Shown in pieces: positions 42,758-51,640 of a stretch of DNA of 64,000 bases (the stretch's first letter is position 1; the number at the start of each line of letters is the position of its first letter). The stretch is from positions 1 through 64,000 of the forward strand of contig JAMPGL010000014.1 of NCBI GenBank assembly GCA_023663945.1, given 5' to 3'. The stretch comes from Lachnospiraceae bacterium. GTDB taxonomy: Bacteria > Bacillota > Clostridia > Lachnospirales > Lachnospiraceae. The notes under the pieces are model-generated. The model was not told the origin of the DNA. It ran no database searches and saw nothing but the letters and a program-made list of their open reading frames with translations. The position numbers were made by a program, and so were the translations under genes.

Positions 42758-43687
42758 CTATAGTTCCTCTTTCACCAGATAGATTGGTCTGTTTTTCACT
42801 TCCATATACGTTTTGGCAAGATATTGTCCCAAAATTCCGAGACAAAAAAGCTGTACTCCGCTGATCAGGGAGATAATGCACACCAGCGACGGCCAGCCGG
42901 AAGTGGGGTCGCCGAACAAAGCCTTCCGGACGATGGTAAAGATGATCAGTGCAAACGCCGCCAGACAGAATAAAACTCCCATAAACGCCGCAAACGCCAA
43001 GGGCGCTGTTGAGAAGGAAGTGATTCCTTCCAGCGAATAGATAAACAGCTTCCAGAAAGACCATTTGGTCTCTCCCTTTTTGCGTTCAATATTGTCATAT
43101 TCCAGCCATTTGGTGTCGAACCCCACCCAGCCGAATATTCCCTTGCTGAAACGGTTGTACTCCTTAATCGACAGGATTGCCTCCACCACCTGTCTGGTCA
43201 TCAGCCGGTAATCCCTTGCGCCGTCCACAATCTCTGTTTTGGAAATTTTGCGCATAATCTTGTAAAACATTCTGGCAAAAAAGGAGCGTATCATAGGTTC
43301 GCCCTTTCGGGTCACCCGCCGGGTTGCCACGGAATCATAGCCCTGCTCCACATAGCTGTACATCTCCGGCAGGAGCGAGGGCGGATCCTGTAAGTCCGCA
43401 TCCAAAAATGCCACATAATCTCCTTTTGCCTTTTCAAGCCCTGCATAAATGGCGGCTTCCTTGCCGAAGTTTCTGGAAAAAGCCAGAAGATGCACCCTGC
43501 CATCCTTTTGAATCAGCTTTTTCACTTCCTCCGCCGTGGCATCCTTCGAGCCGTCGTCAATATACCATAACTCTAATTCTACATCCTTTTCACGGAAAAA
43601 AGTTTCATTTTTGATAAATTCCGCATAAAAATCAGCGATATTCCCCTCCTCGTTATAGCAGGGGACTACTGCACTAAGCAATTTCAT
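42758..43687 (-). CDS. GtrB/DPM1-like polyprenyl-phosphate glycosyltransferase
   Basis: This 309-residue protein combines a GT2 domain (LLSAVVPCYNEEGNIADFYA, YIDDGSKDATAEE, KAKGDYVAFLDADLQDPPSL with the DADLQDPP motif) with two C-terminal membrane helices (about 228-252 and 262-290). The family transfers a sugar to polyprenyl phosphate, giving a donor for outside-acting GT-C enzymes such as the GT39-like protein at 31-32.7 kb. It is the first gene of the polysaccharide run seen here, and its promoter should lie in 43688-43816. Confidence 0.93.
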   Translation of the reverse strand: MKLLSAVVPCYNEEGNIADFYAEFIKNETFFREKDVELELWYIDDGSKDATAEEVKKLIQKDGRVHLLAFSRNFGKEAAIYAGLEKAKGDYVAFLDADLQDPPSLLPEMYSYVEQGYDSVATRRVTRKGEPMIRSFFARMFYKIMRKISKTEIVDGARDYRLMTRQVVEAILSIKEYNRFSKGIFGWVGFDTKWLEYDNIERKKGETKWSFWKLFIYSLEGITSFSTAPLAFAAFMGVLFCLAAFALIIFTIVRKALFGDPTSGWPSLVCIISLISGVQLFCLGILGQYLAKTYMEVKNRPIYLVKEEL

Positions 43688-43816
43688 CGTGTCTGCACCT
43701 CATAATTACCAATCAGATTCGGATACTGCTTTTTATTCTAGCACAGATGCGGAAATATCACAAGAAAAAGGGAAAACCGATATTTTTAAGGTTTCCCTTT
43801 TTAACTGCGGAAGCTG

Positions 43817-44581
43817 TCAGAGCAAACTATATGTTGCCACGATTGTCTTTTCTTCATCTGTGCCGCTATCGATAAAATGTGTACATTCAAAGTCAACAGC
43901 ATTATGTTCAAGGCATAATTCCAAAAAACATAAAAAAATACCAATATCAATTTGATTATAATAAGACACTTTATCAGCGGGCATAATGCCCCTCTTTCCT
44001 TGTCTTTTATACCTGTAAACATTTAGAGCGGACTCGTTGCGCTCTACGATCCAAGGTTGTGTGTTACAAGCGCTTGGAGCAAACCTGATAATATCTGTTA
44101 TACCCGCCATTGGTTCGCCAGACCAAATTTCATCAACCGGTTTTCGCTTGCTCTTAAACATATCTTTGCGAAATTTTGCCTCATCATCTATTTTTGATAT
44201 TGCAATCATAATTACGAAATCAAGCCCCTCAAATGATGATTCATTCGTTTTTCCAATTCCAAACCAAAGAGTTCCTATATTTTGGGAAACAAGGTATAAA
44301 TCTAATTGTTCTCCTAAATACCCTATGTTCTGTAAATAATTTTCCTTTTTCTCACTGTACAATAAAATGCAGTATTGCTGCCCTCGATTACAAGTAGTTT
44401 CATCCGCAGGAACAATTTTGATTTCTGTTTTTATATCCGGATATAATGGATGAAATGTCTTGTATATTTCTTTAATTTTTTCTATTTCCCGTGAAGATAT
44501 AATCTCATCTCCCACGTTTCTGAATAAATGAAATGATTTTCTCTTAAAAATCATTTCATATAAATCGCTATTTACAGTCAT
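43817..44581 (-). CDS. Nitroreductase family protein (TM-type putative nitroreductase)
   Basis: This 254-residue FMN-type nitroreductase-fold protein has the N-terminal segment MIFKRKSFHLFRNVGDEIIS, IGYLGEQLDLYLVSQNIGTL near residue 88, and the C-terminal ITDIIRFAPSACNTQPWIVE with NQIDIGIFLCFLELCLEHNA. These resemble the putative TM nitroreductase subgroup (PF14512-like). Its substrate is unknown. AGGTG lies five bases before the ATG. It forms an AT-rich operon with the short protein and GNAT genes upstream (44610-45379), separated from the first by about 28 bases. Confidence 0.8.
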   Translation of the reverse strand: MTVNSDLYEMIFKRKSFHLFRNVGDEIISSREIEKIKEIYKTFHPLYPDIKTEIKIVPADETTCNRGQQYCILLYSEKKENYLQNIGYLGEQLDLYLVSQNIGTLWFGIGKTNESSFEGLDFVIMIAISKIDDEAKFRKDMFKSKRKPVDEIWSGEPMAGITDIIRFAPSACNTQPWIVERNESALNVYRYKRQGKRGIMPADKVSYYNQIDIGIFLCFLELCLEHNAVDFECTHFIDSGTDEEKTIVATYSLL

Positions 44582-44609
44582 ACTGTCACCTTCTCAAACT
44601 GGAATTGTC

Positions 44610-44945
44610 CTACTTCAAATCAAAAAGAGACTTTTCATAGTCTTTTACATAGTACCGTATATTTGTGCGCCCTTTTTGAATAATGGTATGCCCCTCTGCT
44701 TCTAATTTTTCTCTCTGTGCTTCAATGCCATTAGGATATTTAGCGTTTAATTCACCGTTCATTGATGTACCCATTGCCCAAAATGGTTCATTTTTCGTAT
44801 CAATGGCATTTTCAATGTTTACTCCCTCTATATCTGTCTGTTCAGTATTTTCCGTCATTTGACCATCAGATTCAACGATTTCTTTTTCATTATCTGTCTC
44901 CATATTTTCTTCACAGGCAACGGTATTGAAGTCCGCACTATACAT
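44610..44945 (-). CDS. Short acidic protein, unknown
   Basis: I do not recognise this 111-residue protein. The N-terminal part (ACEENMETDNEKEIVESDGQ) is acidic and low in complexity, like the stalk of a lipoprotein, but there is no signal peptide or lipobox before it. The C-terminal 50 residues (MNGELNAKYPNGIEAQREKL, HTIIQKGRTNIRYYVKDYEK) look like a small domain. The start overlaps the stop of the GNAT gene (TAATG); another ATG lies nine bases upstream. It may be a truncated lipoprotein gene captured behind the acetyltransferase. Confidence 0.55.
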   Translation of the reverse strand: MYSADFNTVACEENMETDNEKEIVESDGQMTENTEQTDIEGVNIENAIDTKNEPFWAMGTSMNGELNAKYPNGIEAQREKLEAEGHTIIQKGRTNIRYYVKDYEKSLFDLK

Positions 44946-45379
44946 TATATCCATTGGATAAATGCTGTTTTATCGTCACTGTTATAGCCTGCTTTTCTGT
45001 AAAACTCCAACGTGCTTTTTTCCTTAGAGCCTGTGAGAAGCATCATTTTATAGCAGTTTTCCTTTATGGCGATCTCTTTGGCATAATCCAGGCACTGCGT
45101 TGCCAATCCTCTGTTTCTGTGTCTTTCATCGGTAATCACATTTTCAACAAAGGCATATGGCTGCTGGTTGTGCGTCAGATTTGGAATGATGACACAGACA
45201 CAGGAGGATGCTATTTCTCCATCTTCTTCCGCAACAATCACATGATGGTCTTTATTCTGAAAAATAGCATCCCAAATCTGCAATAAATCAGCAGTCTTTT
45301 CCGGCATGGGATTGTTATGTAACTGCATATACAATTTTAATAAACCGTCTAAATCGTTTTTCTCTATCTCTCTAACCAT
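44945..45379 (-). CDS. GNAT family N-acetyltransferase
   Basis: This 144-residue acetyltransferase has the central acetyl-CoA loop FVENVITDERHRNRGLATQC (R/Q-x-x-G-x-G/A region), LDYAKEIAIKENCYKMMLLT and the C-terminal STLEFYRKAGYNSDDKTAFI. All parts of a small GNAT fold are present. The substrate cannot be told. It is the first gene of an AT-rich three-gene operon; a gap of about 400 bases to an IS110 remnant lies upstream. Confidence 0.85.
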   Translation of the reverse strand: MVREIEKNDLDGLLKLYMQLHNNPMPEKTADLLQIWDAIFQNKDHHVIVAEEDGEIASSCVCVIIPNLTHNQQPYAFVENVITDERHRNRGLATQCLDYAKEIAIKENCYKMMLLTGSKEKSTLEFYRKAGYNSDDKTAFIQWI

Positions 45380-45539
45380 ATATTATTCCCCATTCACCAT
45401 AAGTATTTTTGAAGAACTCACGTATAAACAGCATATATTCCTCTCTATACTTTCTTATATATTTTGCACAAAAAAGCCTTTATTTCAGCCATTTGTGCAA
45501 TGGTCTATAAAGTTACAACAATTCCAAAGCATTTGTTAA

Positions 45540-45784
45540 TGGGCGAAAACTGTGTCATTTCAGGTTCAATGCACTTCGTTTTCCGGTCAGAAAGGTACAC
45601 GAATGAAAACGTCATCCTTTTTATGAAGGCGAATCTGTGTCCCATTCTTCCCTATGGCTGCTAACCTCTCATGCCTAACAGGATCATCCGTCCGTTTCCG
45701 GCGGATCCTAAATTCCTTCGTTCAGCCTTCCCATAGCGGGGTGCCACCTCTGCTCCAATCGAATCCTTGGGCGGACGTTTTCTA
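45540..45784 (-). mobile_element. Non-coding end of an IS110-family element
   Basis: About 245 bases directly downstream of the transposase remnant, without a coding frame. It contains strong hairpins on the minus strand, such as AGGATCCGCCGGAAACGGAC pairing with GGATGATCCT, and CTATGGGAAGGCTG against CAGCCATAG. IS110-family elements encode a structured RNA in a non-coding end, and in the IS1111 subgroup it is at the 3' side. The region is a candidate for such an RNA, but the true IS boundary is not visible. Confidence 0.5.
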
Positions 45785-46330
45785 TTACAGTGTGTGCTTA
45801 TTCATTGTCCAGGCTTCTTTCGGTCTGATGATGTCCTTACGGAACTTTTCCCCATCAAAGTCACAGCCTATCTGTAATACCACATAGAACACCCGAATCG
45901 CTTTACATGCAATTGCTATCTTTGCCTGCATGCTGCCCAGCGGATTCCGCGTCCTGTTTCTATAATACAGGAACACGTCTTGAAATACCGGATTCCACTG
46001 CATCAGCGCCCTTGCCGATTCGTACATTGTCCTTCGCAGTTTCTTTCTGCCCCTCTTGCTGATCCGTGGTTGCCCTTTCTTCTTGCAGAACTCTTTTTGA
46101 CTATTTTCAGTCCGGTACTGTTCTGCGCCGCTTCAATCAGGGTCTGTGCCCTCTTTATCCCTGCCGCGCGCACCTTGCCGTCACGCCATATCTGGTTGAC
46201 CCCGCCTGCCCCAAGTTTCAGGATGTCCTGTGGCAGCGGTGCCTTTTTCAGCAGCATCAGCCCGCTCATTGGATTCCAGTCGGCATAACACTCAAAATAC
46301 TCCGGAGAAAAACTTCTGGAGCAGGAATGT
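45785..46330 (-). pseudogene. IS110-family transposase, C-terminal fragment with frameshift
   Basis: The minus strand encodes SPEYFECYADWNPMSGLMLL, LKKAPLPQDILKLGAGGVNQ and IWRDGKVRAAGIKRAQTLIE from 46330 to about 46010. After a frameshift comes MYESARALMQWNPVFQDVFL, NRTRNPLGSMQAKIAIACKA and DGEKFRKDIIRPKEAW down to 45785. This is the transposase_20 (IS116/IS110/IS902) C-terminal domain, ending in the typical IIRP segment. The DEDD-containing N-terminal half is missing. It marks the left edge of a region full of gene fragments. Confidence 0.85.
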
Positions 46331-46450
46331 TCCTATCGTCTTACTGCTTTTTTAGGGATATATATTCTGTTTTTTATTAACTATATGTGTGTTTATCAGT
46401 AAGTTCAATTTAACCATTATTCTAAAATCAAGTAGATATTTCCATAATTA

Positions 46451-47785
46451 TTAACCGTTTTCCTTTATCCCCCAATACCCATTTTTTCTTCCTCCGATTC
46501 TTTCAATAACGCCAATCTTTTTTAAATCTGCCACTGCCCTTTGCACCGTTTTATATGATACTCCTAAACGGTCAGCTATTTCGGACAACGAAATGTCCTT
46601 TTGATCCTTTATAAGCTCTAAAACCCTTGTATTTATGCCTTTTTCTTTTCGGACATCATTTGTCCGATTAAAAGCTTTATTGTTCATAACAGCAGTAAAC
46701 TTAACTGTAATATCATCTCCAAGAATGCTATATTCAGGAATCTTAGCACCAATCAAACTACATTCTTCACATATCTTCTGTATCCCTCGTCCCCATGATT
46801 CTATATACCCGGCTCTGAAAAATGTATTTGCCAAATCCGGATTATATGGTCTGGAATTATGTGTTTTCATAAGATTTTCTGTTGTCCAGTCACTTGGAAA
46901 TACACATGCGTTACTGATATACATAGCCTCATCTTCTATTCGAATTTGAATTGGGATACCATCTTCCCATTTGCAATGAATCACTGCATTGTATACTGCC
47001 TCTCTCACTGCTTCCCTTGCATATGGATATGTCTCCACACGTACCTCTTTGTCATAGGATATAGATGCCTTTAAGTATTTCAAATAAATCAGTTCAACTA
47101 CTCTATCTGCTATTAGGATAAGCGATCCTTCTACTACATCCTGATATTGAAGATCAGAACCCATGCCAAACTTCCCAATTTTCACATAACAGCCAGTAAA
47201 AAAACGTTGCGGATTACGATAAAAAAGCAAAACTGCTGCCCGTTTCAGTTTTCCATCAACAATCAGCCCCAATTTATTAAGCAATTCCTCATTTGTACAC
47301 TCCAAATCTTTACGTGTCATTCGTTCTGTACGAACAGACTCACGGCGAAAAATTTCAAAACTCTCTATATCTAAGTCTCCAACGGAAACATTGTCGATAG
47401 GAACAGCATCCCAACGATATCTTGTCTTTCTAACAAGAAATTGTGTCAGTGCGGAACCACGAAGCTGTTGCTTGGTACTTCCGCTCCTATAATGATACTC
47501 GCCACGGTAACTGACCGGATATGAACTTGGATTTACTATAATCTGAATATATTGTTTTCCATTCTCATCTAAGCAATTTACGTCGGCTATAATCCCCATT
47601 GTATCCTTAATTTTATTGGGAATATCTTCAAGAAGTTTCTTGCAGTCAGTCACACCAACAATATTCCCATTATCATCAAGTCCAATATAGATGCATCCTC
47701 CTTGCGCATTAGCAAAACCGCACACCCATTTTAAATATTCATCTCTCCATGACTCTTTATATTCTATATTTTGACTTTCTGCCAT
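46451..47785 (-). CDS. AlbA_2/Schlafen-like regulator with ATPase-like domain and HTH
   Basis: This 444-residue protein has an N-terminal AlbA_2 domain (MAESQNIEYKESWRDEYLKW, VCGFANAQGGCIYIGLDDNG). The ATPase-like domain has REAVYNAVIHCKWEDGIPIQ and ISNACVFPSDW, followed by HNSRPYNPDLANTFFRAGYI and ESWGRGIQKI. The C-terminal winged helix is ISLSEIADRLGVSYKTVQRA. All parts of the family are present. The start ATG (47785) has GGAGG eight bases upstream. It is AT-rich and lies among pseudogenes and IS fragments. Its neighbour upstream on the same strand is a truncated Fic gene. Confidence 0.88.
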   Translation of the reverse strand: MAESQNIEYKESWRDEYLKWVCGFANAQGGCIYIGLDDNGNIVGVTDCKKLLEDIPNKIKDTMGIIADVNCLDENGKQYIQIIVNPSSYPVSYRGEYHYRSGSTKQQLRGSALTQFLVRKTRYRWDAVPIDNVSVGDLDIESFEIFRRESVRTERMTRKDLECTNEELLNKLGLIVDGKLKRAAVLLFYRNPQRFFTGCYVKIGKFGMGSDLQYQDVVEGSLILIADRVVELIYLKYLKASISYDKEVRVETYPYAREAVREAVYNAVIHCKWEDGIPIQIRIEDEAMYISNACVFPSDWTTENLMKTHNSRPYNPDLANTFFRAGYIESWGRGIQKICEECSLIGAKIPEYSILGDDITVKFTAVMNNKAFNRTNDVRKEKGINTRVLELIKDQKDISLSEIADRLGVSYKTVQRAVADLKKIGVIERIGGRKNGYWGIKENG

Positions 47786-47813
47786 ACTTCTTATCCTCCA
47801 TCCAAAAATGCCT

Positions 47814-48221
47814 TCATATTCCAACCATAACAGAATTTTGCAAATCACATAAATTATTTTTTGCAAAAAATCTATCTGGCAGACTATGAAAAGCCTTGCA
47901 ACAATTTATAGCTCTCTTTGTCTCTGTCAAATTATTGTTCCCAATTAATATATCCCTATAATGTACTGCAATATTATCAATTCTACATGAGTAATATGCA
48001 TCACCGCAAATCATCATTTCTAAAAAATGTTCCACATTTGGAATATATCTTGTCATTCCTTCCAAAATACCAAGCGCGCGGTGCGCCTGTATTAAAAGAT
48101 CTGTAATATCCTGATCAATTCTGATATTTAACAAATTCAATTCGGTCGGCAAAAAAGTCCAATATCTTCGATTTCGCTCTACATCAAAACTTTTATAAAA
48201 TGTTTCGCTTACTGTACGCAC
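47814..48221 (-). pseudogene. Truncated Fic family gene (N-terminal domain only)
   Basis: The 135 residues start with SFDVERNRRYWTFLPTELN and continue LIQAHRALGILEGMTRYIPN and FLEMMICGDAYYSCRIDN. This is the Fic_N/DUF4172-like leader of Fic/DOC proteins, where an S-S-x-I-E-G-like inhibitory helix is expected (here SCRIDN). The catalytic H-P-F-x-x-G-N-G-R core is absent. The end (AFHSLPDRFFAKNNLCDLQN) does not match. It therefore cannot AMPylate; it could persist as an inhibitor-like fragment, but decay is more likely. Confidence 0.7.
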
Positions 48222-48314
48222 TCATCATAGCTCCTATTAAAACAAATAATTTGCAATAAGCATTTCAATCTATGTGCTATATTACAAATTATATCACTTT
48301 TTTGAACTATATCA

Positions 48315-48500
48315 AATTATTCCATGAATAACACGAAATTCAAGAAAATCTGTCTGCAATTTTTCCATTAATTCTAAAACAGAGGACTTTGCCAGCTCAT
48401 AACCATAATGCTCAATCCATACTTTCGTTGTAAGGAAAATATCCTCTCTTGCAATACCTGATTTTTGAATGGCATTTTCCACCTGTGTTTCAGAGAAGTA
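48315..48500 (-). pseudogene. Aldo-keto reductase fragment
   Basis: The minus-strand frame encodes ETQVENAIQKSGIAREDIFL and TTKVWIEHYGYELAKSSVLE. This is the internal E-x-x-V-G/E-x-A-I-x-x-S-G-I-x-R-E-x-x-F-x-T-T-K segment of aldo-keto reductases, including the active-site-region lysine. The remainder of the barrel is absent on both sides. Confidence 0.7.
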
Positions 48501-48760
48501 TCGTCAATTGTGATTGTAAACTTTTTCTCATTATCAACTACATAATTCTTTATATTGCCATAATGTGGTTTTCGCACATCGGGCAAATAAGTTTATCGGT
48601 CTCTATTTGCCAATCATAAAATGACAATTCAGCGTTACGGTACGGACATATTATATCAACAAATGTACCATCTAACTCAATACCATCTATTTCATCGCCG
48701 TCTGCATTAGTGTTATATTCCTCGGTTGTTGCAAATTACTACTTCCCCGAAATAAAGCAA
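48500..48760 (-). pseudogene. Fragment with two CxxC-like pairs (zinc ribbon)
   Basis: The minus strand encodes ELDGTFVDIICPYRNAELSF, then YDWQIETDKLICPMC and, after a small frame change, PHYGNIKNYVVDNEKKFTIT. The CPYR and CPMC pair suggests a zinc ribbon with one cysteine lost. Family unknown; it runs directly into the aldo-keto reductase fragment. Confidence 0.45.
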
Positions 48761-48990
48761 TTTATCTCCAGTTCCGTGATGCCGCGAATAAACTGTTCTT
48801 CTAGCTCTGATATGTAATCATCCAAAATTTCTGTGTTTTTATACTTTCATCATATCAAAAATTTGTACTACACACCAGACACAATAATGGCTCTTGCACT
48901 TGCAAATTCAATATGTCGTTGGTCTTGGTAGAATGAAATTCCCCAGATAAACACAGGTATGCATCTAAATTGTTTGCCTAAACTGCTGTA

Positions 48991-49596
48991 TTGTACCTGA
49001 TAAATATATATACCCCTCTATTTGCATTCCTCAATATATCCTTTTCTACTCATCTCCTAGGTTTACACAATTTGCCACTACATGAAATGTTTGATGATAG
49101 GATTACGGTTGAAAGTCCCGGCATTTTGCCCGGAATTGTGCGCCTGAACAATCTCCGTACTGTCCACTTCTCCCGCAACCCGAACATTGCCCGTTTTCTC
49201 CACGAATACGATTATGTTCAGGAGTTCGGTGAAGGCGTTGATCGTATGTTTAAGGAAATGGCGGCTGCCGGGCTTCCTGCTCCTGAGTACCGTGACAATG
49301 CTTTTATGCTCAATGCCACAATTCGGAATGGGGTAATAAATGAAGTAGATGGGACAATAAATGAAGTAATAAATGGGGCAATAAATGGGGCAATAAATAT
49401 TTCTGCTACCGAGCAGGCTGTTTTATCTGCAATAAAGAAAAACCAAAAAATTACAAAGGCAGAATTGCAAAAAGAAACCTCTCTTGGAAAAAGCACGATT
49501 GACCGGGCAATTAAAGCATTAAAGGAAAAATGCTTAATCGAGCGTGTCGGCTCTAACAAAACAGGTTATTGGAAAATTATAAATAAGCAACTGTAA
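48991..49596 (+). pseudogene. C-terminal half of an AlbA_2/ATPase-type regulator
   Basis: From about residue 33 the frame matches the end of HATPase_c_4 regulators: EMFDDRITVESPGILPGIVR, HFSRNPNIARFLHEYDYVQE and FGEGVDRMFKEMAAAGLP. A repeat tract (INEVDGTINEVINGAINGAI) and a winged helix (KAELQKETSLGKSTIDRAIK) follow. The first 32 residues are unrelated and the whole AlbA_2 half is missing. The coding strand is opposite to the intact homologue at 46451-47785. The GAIN/INEV tract comes from 12-bp steps (AATAAATGGGGC). Confidence 0.8.
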
Positions 49597-49789
49597 AAAG
49601 TCCCCTTAACCGCCACATAACAAGAGACTAAGATGATGGCACTCGGTAGTTTGACAGCCCAATCTCATTCAGAACCTTCTAAATCCAGCAAGGGCTTAAT
49701 TTTTTGTCAATTATCGAATTTGCATTTACACATTACTTATGGGCACTGTATCATGTAAATATCCAGCACAGAAAGGATGGGATTATTTT

Positions 49790-50233
49790 ATGGATTATGA
49801 TGATTACAGCAAAGCATATGATAAGATAAGGGCAAAGAACAATGAGTATCTCGACCTTTTTGAACAGTCTCTGATTGAAGATGGTTTTAAGGACAGCACC
49901 ATTAAGAGGCACTTATCGAATATTGATTTCTATATAAATGATTTTCTCCTGTACGAGGAGCCCCTCACGATTGACCGCGGTACAGTCAGGATTGATTCCT
50001 TCCTTGGCGATTTTTTCATACGTAAATGTATGTGGTCTACACCCGGGAATATAAAAAGCACAGCGGCAAGCATTAAAAAGTTTTACAAATGTATGATGGA
50101 ACATGGAATCGTGGAAAAAAGCGACTATGAATTCCTGTGTTCTGAAATCAAGGACGGGATGGAAACCTGGCAGACTGACTGTGCTGTATATAATGATCCT
50201 GATAAACTGAATCCATTTGCCTTCTTCTTTTGA
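49790..50233 (+). CDS. Integrase core-binding-like protein without catalytic domain
   Basis: This 147-residue protein has YLDLFEQSLIEDGFKDSTIK, RHLSNIDFYINDFL and NIKSTAASIKKFYKCMMEHG. The pattern is that of a SAM-like (core-binding) N-terminal domain of phage integrases, where helices hold the DNA. No R...HxxR...Y catalytic part follows; the chain ends with DPDKLNPFAFFF. I recall similar stand-alone proteins in Clostridia but cannot name the family. The ATG at 49790 is preceded by AAAGGATGGG. It is convergent with the cobalamin operon, 20 bases from its last gene. Confidence 0.6.
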   Translation: MDYDDYSKAYDKIRAKNNEYLDLFEQSLIEDGFKDSTIKRHLSNIDFYINDFLLYEEPLTIDRGTVRIDSFLGDFFIRKCMWSTPGNIKSTAASIKKFYKCMMEHGIVEKSDYEFLCSEIKDGMETWQTDCAVYNDPDKLNPFAFFF

Positions 50234-50252
50234 TGGCGGACAGCTATGAGAC

Positions 50253-51617
50253 TTAGATGGACGAAAAACTCCACCTCTCCGCCTTTTGGACAAATGCCTT
50301 TGCAAACGCCGGATTGGACGGATAATACAGGTGCGGAAACCCAAACCAGTAATTTTCCCCTGTCATGACGCAGGAATAGCTTCTGCCTGTCACGGGCTTG
50401 ACCGCCAGCGCGCCGTTTCCGTTATCCGTGCTGTCATAATAATGAAACTCATGCCCTTTTATGGTTTCTCCCTTGGGAAGGAAAAAGCCTTCTTTCTCCT
50501 GAATCTCCACATAGCCGAAACGCACGGTCTTTCCGGTGTCAAAGCATTCCGCCGGGATAACGCCCGCCATTGCATAGCGGATTCCCTCCCGGTCTGTCAA
50601 AAAGTCATGTAGATATAGGAATCCTCCGCACTCCGCAGCCATCGGCATTTTGCTCAAAAACGTCTGCTTGACAGCCCTGCGCATATCCACGTTTTGGCTG
50701 AGCTCCTTGGCATACAGCTCCGGGTAGCCTCCGCCAAGCAATATCCCACGGCAGTCTTTCGGCAGGCTTTTGTCATGAAGGGGCGAAAAGAATTGAATCC
50801 GCGCCCCATATTCTTCTAACAGCATCAGATTTTCTTTGTAATAAAAGCAAAACGCTTCATCCTTTGCCACCGCAATAACAGGATTTGAAATTGTTTTCGG
50901 TTTTCCCTCTGCGCTGTCAGTTATCTCCCCTGCGCTGTCGGCAATTTCCTGCACTCCCCTAAGAGATACCGTGCTCTCCAATTCCCGGGAGATGGAGGTC
51001 AGTTTTTCCTTTAAATTCTCCTGCTCATTTGGCAGGACAAGCCCAAGGTGACGGCTTTCCATCTGAAATGCTTTTTGTTCCGGCAGAAATCCCAGCACCA
51101 AAAGCCCTAATTCCCTTTCAATCAAAGGCTTTACGGTTTCATAATATCCTTTTGAAATCCGGTTCAGAATGACGCCCCTGATCAGATGTTCCCTGTCATA
51201 TTTTAAGAATCCTGCAAGCAGCGGTACAATCGACTGCCCCATTCCTTTCACATCTGCCACCAGGACAATAGGCGTTCCGGTTACCTTTGCAAGGTGGTAG
51301 GAAGAGCCCTCTTCCCGCACGCCGCCCAGCCCGTCATAAAGCCCCATCACGCCCTCTAAAACTGCAAACGTTTTCTTTTCCGCATGTTTCCGGAAAATCC
51401 GGCGGGTTGTTTCTTCTCCGGTAAAAAAGGTGTCCAGATTGCCGGAGGGAATGCCAAGCGTCTTTTCATGAAACATCGGATCGATATAGTCCGGTCCGCA
51501 CTTAAAAGAGACGACATTTTCCCCTTTCTCTTTCAATATCTGCAAAAGCGCACAGGTGACGATTGTTTTTCCGCTTCCGCTCTTTGGCGCGGCAATCATA
51601 ATCCTCCTTATTTTCAT
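50253..51617 (-). CDS. cbiA: Cobyrinate a,c-diamide synthase
   Basis: This 454-residue enzyme amidates the a and c side chains of (cobalt) cobyrinate using ATP and glutamine. The N-terminal P-loop-like segment is IMIAAPKSGSGKTIVTCALL, followed by VSFKCGPDYIDPMFHEKTLG and LEGVMGLYDGLGG. The C-terminal class I amidotransferase half has GILLGGGYPELYAKELSQNV and the nucleophile region AAECGGFLYLHDF. The ATG at 51617 gives the usual N terminus; another at 51641 overlaps the stop of the fusion gene (TAATG). It is the last gene of the operon in this window. Confidence 0.95.
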   Translation of the reverse strand: MKIRRIMIAAPKSGSGKTIVTCALLQILKEKGENVVSFKCGPDYIDPMFHEKTLGIPSGNLDTFFTGEETTRRIFRKHAEKKTFAVLEGVMGLYDGLGGVREEGSSYHLAKVTGTPIVLVADVKGMGQSIVPLLAGFLKYDREHLIRGVILNRISKGYYETVKPLIERELGLLVLGFLPEQKAFQMESRHLGLVLPNEQENLKEKLTSISRELESTVSLRGVQEIADSAGEITDSAEGKPKTISNPVIAVAKDEAFCFYYKENLMLLEEYGARIQFFSPLHDKSLPKDCRGILLGGGYPELYAKELSQNVDMRRAVKQTFLSKMPMAAECGGFLYLHDFLTDREGIRYAMAGVIPAECFDTGKTVRFGYVEIQEKEGFFLPKGETIKGHEFHYYDSTDNGNGALAVKPVTGRSYSCVMTGENYWFGFPHLYYPSNPAFAKAFVQKAERWSFSSI

Positions 51618-51640
51618 AGTCCTTCTGCCCTGTCCTTCCA

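Larger units (their letters stand above)
48222..48990. other. AT-rich region with gene fragments
   Basis: About 770 bases without an intact gene. It holds an aldo-keto reductase fragment (48315-48500) and a zinc-ribbon-like fragment (48500-48760). Upstream on the minus strand, short stretches such as ISELEEQFIRGITELEINCF have no clear family. The fragments are joined end to end in different frames. Confidence 0.65.
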
